This document shows positions 45,687 to 46,249 of a stretch of 46,249 nucleotides of DNA, piece after piece. The notes beneath the pieces were generated by a model. The model worked only from the letters and a program-made list of their open reading frames with translations, did no database searches and was not told the origin of the DNA. A program made the position numbers and the translations under genes. Position 1 is the first letter of the stretch, and each line of letters opens with the position of its first letter. Source of the DNA: Halioglobus sp. Its GTDB lineage: Bacteria; Pseudomonadota; Gammaproteobacteria; Pseudomonadales; Halieaceae. The DNA lies in NCBI GenBank assembly GCA_020443425.1, contig JAGRIE010000003.1:1-46249 (forward strand), read 5' to 3'.

Positions 45687-46249
45687 ATGCAAAAACCCAT
45701 TTATTTTGACTATCTGGCGACAACGCCGTGTGATCCCCGCGTGGTCGAGAAGATGGTTCACTGCCTGTCCATCGAGGGCAATTTTGGCAATCCGGCCTCA
45801 CGCTCCCACCTCTACGGTTGGAAGGCGGAGGAAGCCGTCGAGAACGGTCGCCGCCAGGTGGCGGACCTGATCAACGCCGATCCAAGGGAGATCGTCTGGA
45901 CCTCGGGTGCGACGGAGTCAGATAACCTGGCGATCAAGGGTGTAGCCCATTTCTATGTGAAAAAGGGCAAGCACATCGTCACCTCCAAAATCGAACACAA
46001 AGCTGTGCTCGATACCTGCCGCCAACTGGAGCGCGAGGGCTATGAGGTGACATATCTCGACCCCAGCCCGCAGGGCCTGATCAGCCCTCAATCGGTGGCA
46101 GAGGCACTGCGTGACGACACTATCCTGGTGAGTATCATGCACGCGAACAACGAGATTGGCACCGTCAATGATATCGCCGGCATCGGTGAGGTGACGCGTA
46201 ACGCCGGTGTGCTGTTCCATGTGGATGCGGCGCAGAGTGCGGGAAAAAT
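45687..46249 (+). CDS. iscS: Cysteine desulfurase IscS, N-terminal part (cut by window edge)
   Basis: 187 residues are present from the ATG at 45687 (acggag upstream). They show the class V PLP aminotransferase fold: [42 protein letters not shown], the PLP-stacking His in [26 protein letters not shown] and [11 protein letters not shown]. The PLP-binding Lys and the active-site Cys loop lie beyond the window. IscS removes sulfur from cysteine for Fe-S clusters and tRNA thiolation. Confidence 0.96.
   Translation, partial: MQKPIYFDYLATTPCDPRVVEKMVHCLSIEGNFGNPASRSHLYGWKAEEAVENGRRQVADLINADPREIVWTSGATESDNLAIKGVAHFYVKKGKHIVTSKIEHKAVLDTCRQLEREGYEVTYLDPSPQGLISPQSVAEALRDDTILVSIMHANNEIGTVNDIAGIGEVTRNAGVLFHVDAAQSAGK

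Overview
The window reads as chromosomal DNA of a marine-type gammaproteobacterium. The reasons are the secD-secF-suhB-trmJ-iscR-iscS block, the divergent mltF/purL pair, a GdhA and a PurL close to the Enterobacteria/Pseudomonas forms, and a high GC content (about 60% by eye). The mix of an OmcA/MtrC decaheme cytochrome, many solo hydrolases and oxidoreductases, and a PF10118-type metal-dependent hydrolase suggests the OM60/NOR5 (Halieaceae) neighbourhood. That placement is inference. No rRNA, tRNA, insertion sequence, phage or CRISPR was seen. The first 100 bases are an exact 50-bp tandem duplication that breaks the reading frame, so the left edge is probably a contig-end artefact. The right edge cuts iscS.

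Left part (1-11 kb): the end of an MtrB/PioB-type outer-membrane barrel and a ten-heme OmcA/MtrC lipoprotein form part of a trans-outer-membrane electron conduit. Convergent to it is a small exported Cys/His protein plus a TonB-dependent receptor with two His/acid-rich loops, one encoded by ten 9-bp repeats (a likely zinc or other metal uptake pair). Next is a minus-strand operon of RND adaptor, RND pump and a 2-oxoglutarate/Fe(II) oxygenase, with a divergent TetR regulator and a near-perfect 22-bp palindrome between them.

Middle (11.8-29.6 kb): trxC; a TetR/membrane-desaturase pair with two adjacent 16-bp palindromic operators; a beta-lactamase-fold hydrolase divergent from an alpha/beta hydrolase; an M19 dipeptidase; a solo molybdopterin oxidoreductase; a metal-dependent hydrolase behind a perfect 19-bp palindrome; an M48 lipoprotein protease with a partner lipoprotein; an SDR; a hipBA toxin-antitoxin pair in an AT-rich pocket; a cardiolipin-synthase-like protein; gdhA; and an enoyl-CoA hydratase.

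The most interesting region is 29.9-34.4 kb. An orphan NtrC-type sigma-54 response regulator sits next to a PRC-barrel gene (minus strand). Opposite that gene run a two-BON periplasmic protein, a 55-aa DUF1328 membrane protein and a BON-MscS mechanosensitive channel (plus strand). The long gap between the divergent genes holds two good sigma-54 (-24/-12) promoter matches, one facing each way, with a small palindrome between them. Together they look like a self-contained sigma-54-controlled envelope/osmotic stress module.

Right part (34.6-46.2 kb): housekeeping genes tadA, mltF, purL, secDF, suhB, trmJ, iscR and iscS. Two back-to-back 25-bp IscR type-1-like sites cover the iscR promoter, consistent with classical Fe-S feedback. 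yajC is absent before secD, and cysE is absent between trmJ and iscR.
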